Below are positions 43,254 through 51,483 of a stretch of DNA of 64,000 nt, piece after piece. The notes beneath the pieces are model-generated. The model made no database searches, had not been told where the DNA came from, and saw nothing but the letters and a program-made list of their open reading frames with translations. Both the position numbers and the translations under genes were made by a program. The stretch is from the NCBI GenBank assembly GCA_965220045.1, contig OZ244803.1, positions 372,001 to 436,000 on the forward strand, written 5' to 3'. How positions within the stretch are numbered: the first letter of the stretch is position 1; each line of letters starts with the position of its first letter. Source of the DNA: VXOZ01 sp965220045. GTDB taxonomy: Bacteria; Chloroflexota; UBA11872; VXOZ01.

Positions 43254-46193
43254 GTGAACGTCCACCTACCCGGCACCACTACAGACAGAGACGATCCTGT
43301 GCGGCTGCTCGACGAATTGCGGCAGGCCGTGGAGGCTGAGTCATCGGCGACCCAGGCGCAGGCTGAGACGTTTCGCACGGAAGTGACGGCCGGCACGCTG
43401 CTGGGCGGTGGCGACAGCGGCCAAATTTATGCGTTTCTGCTATCTACGGTGCTGCCGATCGCGGACGATATGCCGGGTGAGTTGCACATTGGCAACAGTG
43501 TGTACGCCTGCCGTATCGTCGCCGTGGCAGGGCTGCGGGTGTCGTTGCTGCTGGAGACCGCCCCCGCTCGCTTCATCGAGCGCGCTACGCTGGTGGCACA
43601 GCCCTGGCGCGTGCTCGAGTCACTCTACACAGCGCTTCAGCGGCGCTCCCGCGAACCAACACGAAGGCCCGGCTTGAGCGCGGCGCTCTGCGGCGGGCAA
43701 TCTGCCGGCATTGAAGCGATAACCCAGGAAGTGACCGGTCGGGTGCGCGAGTCTCTCAACGAGGCGCAGCACGAGGCGCTTACCATGGCCCTCAACCATA
43801 CAATGGCGGCAATTGTCGGCCCCGCTCACTCCGGCAAGACCCATCTGCTCGGAAATGTTGCGGCGGCCTGTCTCGCGGCCGGCAGTCGTGTCCTGGTCTT
43901 GGCTCCATCCAACGACGCCGTCGATACGATCCTCCGCGGGCTGGCAGAACGCACTGCCCGAGCAACTTATGCTGACGGTGGTTTGCTGCGGAGTGGCTGT
44001 AGCCCGGACCCGGACGTGCAGCGGGCCTACCCATTGCTCGCGCCGGAGAATGCGGAAAGCCGCCTCGAGGCCGAACTCTCACAGGAACTGGCGGCAATCG
44101 ACGCTGAGCGGGTGACATTGACCGAGCAAGATCAAGCCCTCAGTGTCCTGCACAAGGCGGTGGACTTGGCGCAGCGGGCTGCCGCGGAGCGAGACACGGT
44201 GAAAGCAGAGGTGGATGCGCTGCTGGCGAGACAAAGCGCTGCAACCACTGAGCCTAACGCGTCCATTGGCGTCAAGTACCTAAGAGAACGGTGGGAGCGC
44301 GTGTGGCAGCAAGCGAAACGCCTTACGCGGCGCTCTGACCGCGGCGTGCGACGCACTTATGGCGAAAACGCGGAGCGCCAACGGCAGGCAGCCTACGCCT
44401 TGGCACAACAGCTTGCGGAAGCGCAGCGCCGTCTGACTGAGAGTCAGGCGGCCGCGGAGCGCCTGGAAGCAAGCGTGCGGCAGCAGCTCGCCCAGTACGA
44501 TCTCGCCGTTGACGGTGTAGAAGCAGCAGTGGCAGATACGGAGGCACGGCTGCGCGGGCTGGAAGAGAAACAAGAGAGCACCGCCGCCGCGCTGGATGCG
44601 GTCGCCCCCATCGCCCGCACGCGGGCCCGCTTGGTGGCGAGCACGGTTGCGCAGGCGCTCGTGGCGGAGGAGTTCGACCCCGAGTCCTTCGATGTTGTGC
44701 TGGTGGACGACGCTCACGCCGTTCCCTTGCCGCACCTGTTCTGGGCCGCCGGACTGGCGCGTGCCCGCCTGATCGTTACGACCGAGGAAACGGCGCTGCA
44801 GCCATGGCACTGTGCACCACAGGCGGTTGCAGGGCGCTGGCTGGGTCGCTCATTAATTGCGTACATGGCAAGCTTCGGTGCGCACACTGCGCCGTGGGTC
44901 GCGCATCTCACAGAGCGCCCCGCGCTGCAACAACCCATTGCCGAGGCCGTGTCGCGCTGGTTGCTTGAAGCCGGTGACAGCAAGAGGGCACGTCTCCTAC
45001 AGCCGGCGCGGCAGCCGGAGGGGCCGCATCGCAGTGTGCGGCGGCGCCTGCCGGTTCGCGGGCATACGGCGTCCTTGGTTGAGGCGCTGGAGGGTGAAAG
45101 CCCGGTCCTCTTGGCGGATACGGGTCCACTCAAGCCGTGGAGCGAGGCTATTCCCCAGGAAGGCCGCATGAGCCTGGCAAGCGCCCTTACGACTATTGCG
45201 CTTGCCGAGAGAATTGGCGAAGCAGATCCCGGGGCCTCGCTAGCGCTCGTCACGCCATACGCCGCGCAGGCACGTCTCCTCGTGCAGTTGGCACAGGATC
45301 GAGAGATAGCCGAAACTGTTGAAATCTTCGCGCCGCCGTGCCTGCCGAGACGGGCGGCCAACACAGTGATTGTGGATACGGTGGAAACGCCGGGTGCGTT
45401 TACGTGGTCGGCTCTCGACGACTCTCGCCCCGACTCCGGGGCATTTGCTTTCTTTAACGGCGTGCTTCACCAGGCGCGGCAGCGCGTGATTGTCGTCGCA
45501 GACTGGAAGCACGTGCGGGACACGTTCGGCGCGCGCGCGCTCTTGCGGCGGGTCTTGGGCGAGGCCGCGCAGGAACGGTGGGCGTTTTCGGCGGCGGATC
45601 TGGTGCCGAGCGAGCGCGCCGGCTCGCTGCCGCGCACGGCAGCCGCTTCGGTTCAGGCAAGTGGAACGGAGAAGAGACAGTCCGGCGGGCCCGCCGGTTG
45701 GCGGATGCTCCTGGCAGACCTGCAAGCGGCTGAGAGGACAGTTAGCATTTGGAGTCCGCAGCTTGCCCTAACGACCGTTGAGCGCTGCCTGAGCTGCTTG
45801 CCGTCCGCGCTCTTGGAGCGCGGCGCCGTGCGGCTCATCACCCTTCCACACGGGCAGCGCGGCGGTCAGAGCCTGCAGTCCGCGGAGGCACGGCTCGCGG
45901 GCGAACAGATGGGTGTGATAGTAGAAGAACGCAATTCGCTCGCGGCAAATCTCATAGTCGTCGACGACCGGGTGGCGTGGGACTGTACGTTTCCGCCGCT
46001 CGGCGCCGGCAGCCGGGGTGGGGCGCTGCGCCGGGTAGAGAGCGACCTCACCGCGGGCCTGCTGCGCAGGCTCTTGTCCGCGCCGGGCAACGGAATGATT
46101 GCGGATGAGTTCGCCGCATTCCTGCCGTACACCGGGACGGCTACACACGGCGATAGTGGGTCCGCGCTCCCATGGGATCGGGCGCCATTATAG
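43254..46193 (+). CDS. SF1 (Upf1-like) helicase-related protein with C-terminal PLD-like domain
   Basis: A 979-residue protein. Order: N-terminal region (1-165), Q motif LNEAQHEAL, Walker A GPAHSGKTHLL (189-199), motif Ia LVLAPSNDAVD, a long coiled coil (about 265-450), Walker B VVLVDDAHAV (481-490), LVTPYAAQARLL, VIVDTVETPGAF and NGVLHQARQRVIVVADW, then from about 830 a PLD-like domain ending LAANLIVVDDRVAWDCTF. Motif III (TTEETALQP) and motif VI (HQAR for TRAR) depart from active SF1 helicases, and the PLD HxK motif reads AxN. Architecture resembles single-gene Mokosh defence proteins. GTG 43254 has no clear ribosome site. Confidence 0.68.
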   Translation: MNVHLPGTTTDRDDPVRLLDELRQAVEAESSATQAQAETFRTEVTAGTLLGGGDSGQIYAFLLSTVLPIADDMPGELHIGNSVYACRIVAVAGLRVSLLLETAPARFIERATLVAQPWRVLESLYTALQRRSREPTRRPGLSAALCGGQSAGIEAITQEVTGRVRESLNEAQHEALTMALNHTMAAIVGPAHSGKTHLLGNVAAACLAAGSRVLVLAPSNDAVDTILRGLAERTARATYADGGLLRSGCSPDPDVQRAYPLLAPENAESRLEAELSQELAAIDAERVTLTEQDQALSVLHKAVDLAQRAAAERDTVKAEVDALLARQSAATTEPNASIGVKYLRERWERVWQQAKRLTRRSDRGVRRTYGENAERQRQAAYALAQQLAEAQRRLTESQAAAERLEASVRQQLAQYDLAVDGVEAAVADTEARLRGLEEKQESTAAALDAVAPIARTRARLVASTVAQALVAEEFDPESFDVVLVDDAHAVPLPHLFWAAGLARARLIVTTEETALQPWHCAPQAVAGRWLGRSLIAYMASFGAHTAPWVAHLTERPALQQPIAEAVSRWLLEAGDSKRARLLQPARQPEGPHRSVRRRLPVRGHTASLVEALEGESPVLLADTGPLKPWSEAIPQEGRMSLASALTTIALAERIGEADPGASLALVTPYAAQARLLVQLAQDREIAETVEIFAPPCLPRRAANTVIVDTVETPGAFTWSALDDSRPDSGAFAFFNGVLHQARQRVIVVADWKHVRDTFGARALLRRVLGEAAQERWAFSAADLVPSERAGSLPRTAAASVQASGTEKRQSGGPAGWRMLLADLQAAERTVSIWSPQLALTTVERCLSCLPSALLERGAVRLITLPHGQRGGQSLQSAEARLAGEQMGVIVEERNSLAANLIVVDDRVAWDCTFPPLGAGSRGGALRRVESDLTAGLLRRLLSAPGNGMIADEFAAFLPYTGTATHGDSGSALPWDRAPL

Positions 46194-46241
46194 TTGGGAG
46201 CGGCGCCGGTCGGCGGTTGTGATATTCCTTGCGGCGCTCGA

Positions 46242-46712
46242 TCAATCTTCCGCGAAGTCGGCCAGGGTAGGTTGTTCGACGTCGATGTAGTCCTGGCAGG
46301 CCATGATGATCGAAGCGGAACGGCTCCCGGCATTGAACGATATGCGCGTGTTTACCAGGAGACCGCGGTCGACGTACGTCGGAAGTTCGAGCACGCTGCC
46401 GAAGGGCGGTACCGCTCCTACCGGCAGGCCGGTGAGTTCGCGCAGCTCATCCGGATTGATCATGCGCAGATTCTTGACGCCGAAGGCGCGCTTGAAGGCG
46501 CGGGTGCCAACGCGTTTGTGGGCCGGCACGACTGCCAGCACAGTGGCTCCATCCGCGGCGAAGACGAGCGCTTTCGCACCCTCGTGCAGGGGCGTGCCGC
46601 GAATGTCTGCCGCCTCCTGGCTGGTTTTCACGGGTTCGTGCTCTTTGAACTCAAAGTTTACGCCGCGACTGTGGAGCAGCTCTTGAATGCGCGCGGTTAC
46701 TGAAATTGCCAT
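46242..46712 (-). CDS. YbaK/EbsC-family aminoacyl-tRNA deacylase
   Basis: A 156-residue stand-alone editing domain of the YbaK/ProX type, which hydrolyses mischarged tRNAs (for example Cys- or Ala-tRNAPro). Family features: EHEPVKTSQEAADIRGTPLHEGAKALVFAADG with the conserved Lys in KALV, VVPAHKRVGTRAFKRAFGVKNLRM, and GLPVGAVPPFG (GxxxGGxxPxG-like loop). ATG 46712 follows GAGGT. It is 40 bases beyond the helicase gene on the other strand and unrelated to the toxin pair upstream, though on the same strand as it. Confidence 0.88.
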   Translation of the reverse strand: MAISVTARIQELLHSRGVNFEFKEHEPVKTSQEAADIRGTPLHEGAKALVFAADGATVLAVVPAHKRVGTRAFKRAFGVKNLRMINPDELRELTGLPVGAVPPFGSVLELPTYVDRGLLVNTRISFNAGSRSASIIMACQDYIDVEQPTLADFAED

Positions 46713-46765
46713 AGCTGACCTCACCGCTGGCTATTGACTACGGGGTTTGGCACTTGAACCCGCCG

Positions 46766-47203
46766 TTAAACTGCGTACTGCGCACCGTCCACCAACTCGA
46801 TGCGGTCACCGTAGCGGCGAAAGTCTGCGGCATTGAACGTCAACAGTCTGCGCTCGCCGCGCGCCAGCATGGTAGCGACGATGTTGGCGTCGTGAATCTG
46901 CCGTCCTCCTACCGTAACTTCGCGGCACAGCGCAAGCAGAGTCTCGGTTACCTCGGGACCATCTTCAAGCATCTCGAAGCTGTTCGTCAACCGGTCCACG
47001 TCAGCGAGTGCATCCTCCCGCGCGATGGCGATTGACCAGGTCTGCGGGCGAGTGATTACGGACAGATATTCGCGCACTACCTGCCGGCTGATCCGCAACG
47101 GTACAAGGTCCTGAAACGCGCGTTCCAGATGTGCTCTAGCACGATCGTGGTCTGGGGCCTCGAGAATGCGGGCGCTTACGAGAACATTGGTGTCAATGAA
47201 CAT
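46766..47203 (-). CDS. PIN-domain toxin (VapC-like)
   Basis: A 145-residue PIN ribonuclease. Acidic residues expected at the metal site are present: Asp4 in MFIDTNVLV, Glu45 in VVREYLSVI, Asp105 in RQIHDANIVATML and a fourth in FNAADF at 127. VapC-type toxins cut tRNA or rRNA. The gene starts seven bases after the stop of 47211-47618, so that gene is the probable antitoxin; it is not a VapB, Phd or RelB type. Start ATG 47203 gives the PIN strand directly. Confidence 0.88.
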   Translation of the reverse strand: MFIDTNVLVSARILEAPDHDRARAHLERAFQDLVPLRISRQVVREYLSVITRPQTWSIAIAREDALADVDRLTNSFEMLEDGPEVTETLLALCREVTVGGRQIHDANIVATMLARGERRLLTFNAADFRRYGDRIELVDGAQYAV

Positions 47204-47210
47204 AAGTAAG

Positions 47211-47618
47211 TTAGGCCCTGTCCTCGTAGAGGTCCTCTCGCCGCAGGCTCAAGCCTTGCGGCCACGCCCCCGCGCGGTGGACAGGCCAGACCGCATCGAG
47301 CGTGCGTGGGCGCATGGTTTCCGCGCATTGCCGTCGCCGCAGCAGCAGCGTCTCGGCAGTCATGTCTACTTCAGCCGTCACCCAGCCGGCGACACCCCAG
47401 GCAAGAGCCTGACTGTGGCCGCTGCCGCCGCTCTGGTTCGCCCACCATGGCCGGTGCAAACGCGCAGACACGGGCAGCGTGAAGCCCAAGATTGACTCAA
47501 TCTCGCTGAAGGTTGTCCGCCATTCCTCGGCCCGCAGACGGCACAGATACGTATACAGTCTCTGATACTTGCCGCGGTTGGCCATCTCTCGGTACTTCCG
47601 GTCTACATCCAAAGCCAT
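47211..47618 (-). CDS. DUF7662-like protein, probable antitoxin partner of the PIN gene
   Basis: A 135-residue protein. Residues 17-90 (YQRLYTYLCRLRAEEWRTTFSEIESILGFTLPVSARLHRPWWANQSGG...AWGVAGWVTAEVDMTAETLLLRR) fit the pattern I know as DUF7662: a helix, LP-x-S-A-R, WWAN and AW-x-x-AGW-x-x-x-x-VD. The SEIESILGFTLP part looks like a small winged helix. The C-terminal 45 residues are basic and variable. Co-directional with and seven bases ahead of the PIN gene; antitoxin and DNA-binding roles are inferred from that. Confidence 0.65.
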   Translation of the reverse strand: MALDVDRKYREMANRGKYQRLYTYLCRLRAEEWRTTFSEIESILGFTLPVSARLHRPWWANQSGGSGHSQALAWGVAGWVTAEVDMTAETLLLRRRQCAETMRPRTLDAVWPVHRAGAWPQGLSLRREDLYEDRA

Positions 47619-47785
47619 GCTGGGGCTCGCCTCCTCGTCGCGGATGGGAAAACAACCGCTCAGGTACTATTATCGGTAGTTAGTGCGTATTGTGCAAGGA
47701 TAGGTGGTGTGCTGACGCGGGCGTGAGTAGTCCTCACTTAGCGGAGAAGGCCGAGGCGCGGAGAGCGTCGCCACTGTCCGCTCGC

Positions 47786-48544
47786 TTAGAGCAGGCCTGC
47801 GGTCAGACCGCCGTCGATGTGGATCACCTGACCAGTGATGTAGGAGGCCGCGTTGCTTGTCAGGTAATTGACGAGCGCGGCGATTTCCTCGGGCGTGCCC
47901 GCGCGCTTGATGGGGAGCTTCTGCATGAGGCGGTCCATGAGGTGCGGCGGGATGTCGTGGGTCAAATCAGTGGGGATATAGCCCGGCGCAATCGCGTTGA
48001 CCGTGATGCCTCGGCTGCCCATTTCTACAGCGGTGGAGCGGGTGAACGCCACCACACCGGCCTTGGCGGCGGTGTAGTTGGCCTGGCCGGGGTTGCCGAC
48101 CAACCAGCCGACGGAGGTGATGTTGACGATGCGGCCCCAGCGTTGCGCCAACATGGGCCGCAAGGCCGCGCGGGTGCAAAAGAACGCGCCGCGCAGGTTC
48201 GTATCGACGACCAGGTCCCAGTCGTCGTCGCTCATTTTGAGCACCAGCGTGTCTTTGGTGATGCCGGCATTGTTCACCAAGACATGGAGCTCGCCGAACG
48301 TCTCCAGAGTACGGTCGACGACGGACTTCACAGCCGCGGCGTCCCGCACGTCGCCGCTGACCGCGATCGCCTTACCGCCTTCATCTTGAATCTGAGCAAC
48401 GGTCTCGTGTGCGGCCTCCTCGTTTACCTGGTAGTTGATTGCTACGTTGGCGCCCGCCGCGGCCAGGTGGAGGGCAATTGTGCGGCCGATTCCGCGCGAG
48501 GCGCCGGTTACGAGGGCGGTTTTGCCGGTGAGGTGTCGGTCCAT
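47786..48544 (-). CDS. fabG: 3-oxoacyl-ACP reductase-like SDR
   Basis: A 252-residue short-chain dehydrogenase. Cofactor loop TGASRGIG (14-21), NNAG (91-94), catalytic Ser144, Tyr157 and Lys161 in VNITSVGWLVGNPGQANYTAAKAGV, and PGYIPTD after. These match FabG, which reduces 3-oxoacyl-ACP in fatty acid synthesis. No other fab genes are adjacent, so it may be a paralogue with another substrate; the usual GNxGQ.NY context is retained. ATG 48544 after ATAGGGAT-like sequence. Confidence 0.85.
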   Translation of the reverse strand: MDRHLTGKTALVTGASRGIGRTIALHLAAAGANVAINYQVNEEAAHETVAQIQDEGGKAIAVSGDVRDAAAVKSVVDRTLETFGELHVLVNNAGITKDTLVLKMSDDDWDLVVDTNLRGAFFCTRAALRPMLAQRWGRIVNITSVGWLVGNPGQANYTAAKAGVVAFTRSTAVEMGSRGITVNAIAPGYIPTDLTHDIPPHLMDRLMQKLPIKRAGTPEEIAALVNYLTSNAASYITGQVIHIDGGLTAGLL

Positions 48545-48682
48545 ATCCCTTGTGCGTTGCGGTTACACGCGAGTACGACTCTGCAACTCTACAGTTTGGC
48601 GAAGCGGAAGTCCTAGGGAAACTTGTGCGCAGCTCTACCAAACGGTTGAAAGTGGCTCGACTCGGGCACCGATCTCCTCTCA

Positions 48683-48710
48683 CCCCGGCCCTCTCCCCAG
48701 GGAGAGGGTG
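48683..48710. repeat. CCCTCTCC hairpin repeat
   Basis: Arms ACCCCGGCCCTCTCC and GGAGAGGGT (partly paired) with a CCA centre. This belongs to a widespread class of bacterial intergenic repeats; a relative is at 43049. It lies in the 274-base gap between the fabG-like and methyltransferase genes. Confidence 0.7.
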
Positions 48711-48818
48711 ACCAACTTTGCCGCTGTGCAAGGTGGTCTAAGCGTCTCCTACAGGAAACCTCGCAAGGGTGCTGGCTGCTTTCGAAGGCGAGCGCATCAC
48801 ATTGAAGACCGCCGCGCG

Positions 48819-49661
48819 TCACACCTTCTCGGCGACAACCTGCAGCCAGTAGCGCGGCACCGTTGTCAGCTTCAGTTCCTTGACGGCCTCCCGAATGCCG
48901 TGCTTGAGTACCTCGGCTCCCACGTCCAGCGGCACGCTGGGCAGCACTCCTTCGATGAAGAGGGAATAGTCGCTGATGTCTTCCAGGCTCGCTTGGGTCA
49001 TCTCCACTTGCCGGCATTCGAGGTGGGTCACGGCGAAGCCGTTGTCCTGCAGCAACTCCGAATACTGTTCAGGCGAAAGCCAGCGCATGGCGGTCGTTTT
49101 CGCGTCCTTGACGATCTTGACATTGGGGTGCTCACGCCGCATCTTCTGTACTGCGCGCACCACCCACAGGCGGTTTGCTTTCTCAGTAATGGGCAGATAG
49201 GCGCCGTCGAAGAAGGTCGTGTTGAAGGCGACGACCCCGCCGGGATTGAGGGCTTTGCCAATCTCCTTGAAGACGGCCTGTTTATCCTCGATGAGGTGGA
49301 TGGCATTGCAGAAGAAGAGGGCATCCGCAGACGACACGATCTGGGAGACATTCTCCGCGCTGCCGTTGAGAAACCTGACCATAGCGCTGGCGACGCTCTG
49401 CCGCGCTTTGTCTAAGGCGAGGGGCGACGGGTCGATGCCGAGGATTTGGGCTTTCAGTCCGAGGCGCTGCACTTTGGCCAGGACCAGGCGCGTGATCGCG
49501 CCGGTACCGCAGCCGAGGTCGACGATGCGCCGCTGGACATTGGGGTCAAGCCGTTCCAGGAAGCCCAAGGCCGATTCGACCAAATGGGTATTGGTTTCAC
49601 GATAGAATTCATGCCGAGCAAATGGCTCGAAGGAGTGATCCGGTCCTCGCGTAGCAGCCAT
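48819..49661 (-). CDS. SAM-dependent class I methyltransferase
   Basis: A 280-residue methyltransferase. Motif I RRIVDLGCGTGAITRLV, the acidic residue of motif II in ILGIDPSPLALDKAR, motif IV ADALFFCNAIHLIEDK and LNPGGVVAFNTTFFDG (post-strand 5) are all clear. The C-terminal part (TMRWLSPEQYSELLQDNGFAVTHLECRQVEMT) is typical of small-molecule methyltransferases. Substrate unknown. Start at 49661 (MAATRGPDHSFEPFARHEFY) gives a full fold. Confidence 0.85.
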   Translation of the reverse strand: MAATRGPDHSFEPFARHEFYRETNTHLVESALGFLERLDPNVQRRIVDLGCGTGAITRLVLAKVQRLGLKAQILGIDPSPLALDKARQSVASAMVRFLNGSAENVSQIVSSADALFFCNAIHLIEDKQAVFKEIGKALNPGGVVAFNTTFFDGAYLPITEKANRLWVVRAVQKMRREHPNVKIVKDAKTTAMRWLSPEQYSELLQDNGFAVTHLECRQVEMTQASLEDISDYSLFIEGVLPSVPLDVGAEVLKHGIREAVKELKLTTVPRYWLQVVAEKV

Positions 49662-50089
49662 TGAACACCTTCCTCACCGGAATCGGCGCACATATCCCTC
49701 AGTGGGCGGTGCCGAAGTCCGGCATCTCCATGCAGTTACTTGTCGACTCGGCTTGAGACAAAGCCGAGTACCTAATACCAAAAGCAATTTCACAAGAGCA
49801 CCCGCGGAGAGGCGCCACAATCCCCAAGACGCCAATACACTCCTATTATACGGGTATTCGTGAGAGCGGGCGTGCCGCCTTCGTCAGGATGCTTACGAAC
49901 ATGCAGGTCAAAGGAGAGACCGGCCTGGAACGCAATGCTACAATGGGTGCGGAGTTGCTGGCAAGGGGCGGCAGTCTTTGCGCTACGCCTACAGAAGCCG
50001 GCTCCGCGAGGATTGAAGCGGTCTCCGATTGGCGCGGCGCGATGAGGCGGCCCAGGTCGCGTGCAGGGCATTGCAATGAGGACGAAGCG
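49662..50089. other. Divergent intergenic region
   Basis: About 430 bases between the methyltransferase and the enolase-superfamily gene. A small hairpin (CTCGGCTT/AAGCCGAG, about 49747-49769) is seen. The downstream frame is open from 49889, but the part before 50090 shows no family similarity and I treat it as leader. Confidence 0.5.
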
Positions 50090-51277
50090 ATGAGAATCCG
50101 CAAAGTAGAAGCTATCCCGCTGTGTTTGCCGCTTCAGAGTAGCGGCCACGAGCGCGTCTCGGACTATGGGCCGCATGACGAGGCCCACGCCATCATTGTC
50201 AGGGTGGAAACCGACGACGGGCTGGTGGGCCATGGCGAGGTGCATCCCGGTTACGGCTATACGCGCGGCGCGTGCTGGTCGCTGAAAGCCATTGTCGAGA
50301 AGGAACTCGGTCCGGAGATTATTGGCGAGGACGCCACGCAACCCGAGTACGTCTGGGAGAAGATGTACAACGGCCCTCGTGTGGGCATTGCGCTGACCTA
50401 CGGCCAGTGCGCGCCGCGCATGGGCCGCCGGGGCGTCACCGTATGCGCTATGGGCGGGATCGACATGGCGCTGTGGGATATCTATGCCCGGTCGCTCAGG
50501 GTACCCATCTACAAGTTGCTGGGCGGCGGCTACCGCTCGCGCTTGCCGACGTACGCGAGCGGCGGCCATGCGGCCGCGGAGGAGGCCGGGGAAGAGGCGC
50601 TCACATACCTCGCCCAGGGGTTTCGCAATGTGAAGATGCGCGTGGGCGCTATGGACGCGCCGCGCGTTGTCGCTGACGGCGTCGCGCGCATCAAGGCGGT
50701 GCGGGAAGCCATGGGGCCACACGGCGAGCTCATGCTGGACGCCCACGGCTCTCTCAATGAGTCGCAAGCTATCCGCTTGGCGCAGGCGGCAGAGGAATTC
50801 GACATTTCGTGGTTCGAGGAGCCGGTGAGCAGCGACAACTGGCGGAGCATGGGCCGCGTGCGGCAGGCGACGTCGATACCCATCTCCACCGGCGAGAACG
50901 ACTTCACGCACTTCGACTTCCGCGACATCATCGCCCACCAGGCGGCGGATATTCTCCAGCCCGATCTCGCGGTGGTAGGCGGCTTTACGGCGGCACGGCG
51001 TATCGGCACGTTGGCGCACGCGGCGAACCTGCAAGTAGCGCCGCACATTTGGGGCTCCGCCTTGCTTTTCTACGCCAGCCTGCAACTGGCGGCGGCGCTG
51101 CCAAACTGTCCGATCATCGAGTTTCGCCAGGGCGGCAATCCGCTGTTTACCGAGTTGATATCACCGCCGCCCGCAATCGATAGCGAGGGCTACGTGACAA
51201 TCCCGGACGGACCCGGCCTGGGCGTGGACATAGACTTAGAGGTCGCGCGACAGAAGTTCCCGTTCGAGGAGGCGTAG
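50090..51277 (+). CDS. Mandelate racemase/muconate lactonising-type enzyme
   Basis: A 395-residue enolase-superfamily enzyme. The capping domain begins MRIRKVEAIPLCLPLQ. In the barrel, KMRVGAMDAP holds the catalytic K-x-R/K strand, LMLDAHGSLNE the first metal Asp, WFEEPVSSDN the second (Glu), STGENDFTH the third (Glu), and PHIWGSAL the C-terminal His. These support abstraction of a proton alpha to a carboxylate, as in sugar-acid dehydratases. ATG 50090 follows GAGGACGAAGCG. Substrate unknown; likely a sugar acid. Confidence 0.88.
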   Translation: MRIRKVEAIPLCLPLQSSGHERVSDYGPHDEAHAIIVRVETDDGLVGHGEVHPGYGYTRGACWSLKAIVEKELGPEIIGEDATQPEYVWEKMYNGPRVGIALTYGQCAPRMGRRGVTVCAMGGIDMALWDIYARSLRVPIYKLLGGGYRSRLPTYASGGHAAAEEAGEEALTYLAQGFRNVKMRVGAMDAPRVVADGVARIKAVREAMGPHGELMLDAHGSLNESQAIRLAQAAEEFDISWFEEPVSSDNWRSMGRVRQATSIPISTGENDFTHFDFRDIIAHQAADILQPDLAVVGGFTAARRIGTLAHAANLQVAPHIWGSALLFYASLQLAAALPNCPIIEFRQGGNPLFTELISPPPAIDSEGYVTIPDGPGLGVDIDLEVARQKFPFEEA

Positions 51278-51401
51278 AACTCAGGAGATCTGCTGGGGGC
51301 GAAAAGGCGGACGGCAGGCGTGGGCCAGTGCCGCCCAAATGCGCGTCCACTTTCTATACAACAAGATTGCGAATTAGGCAGTCGCAAATACTGTGTCCTG
51401 G

Positions 51402-51429
51402 CGTAGGGGCACGATATATCGTGCCCCTA
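51402..51429. repeat. GATATATC-centred palindrome, copy 4 (28 bp)
   Basis: Same 28 bases as the copy at 29579. It lies 55 bases ahead of the TTG start at 51484, in the leader of the metallohydrolase gene. Confidence 0.88.
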
Positions 51430-51483
51430 CGGAACTGCGGAATTGTACAATCTTCATTTTCCTGCCAAAGAGAAGAGGTAGCC

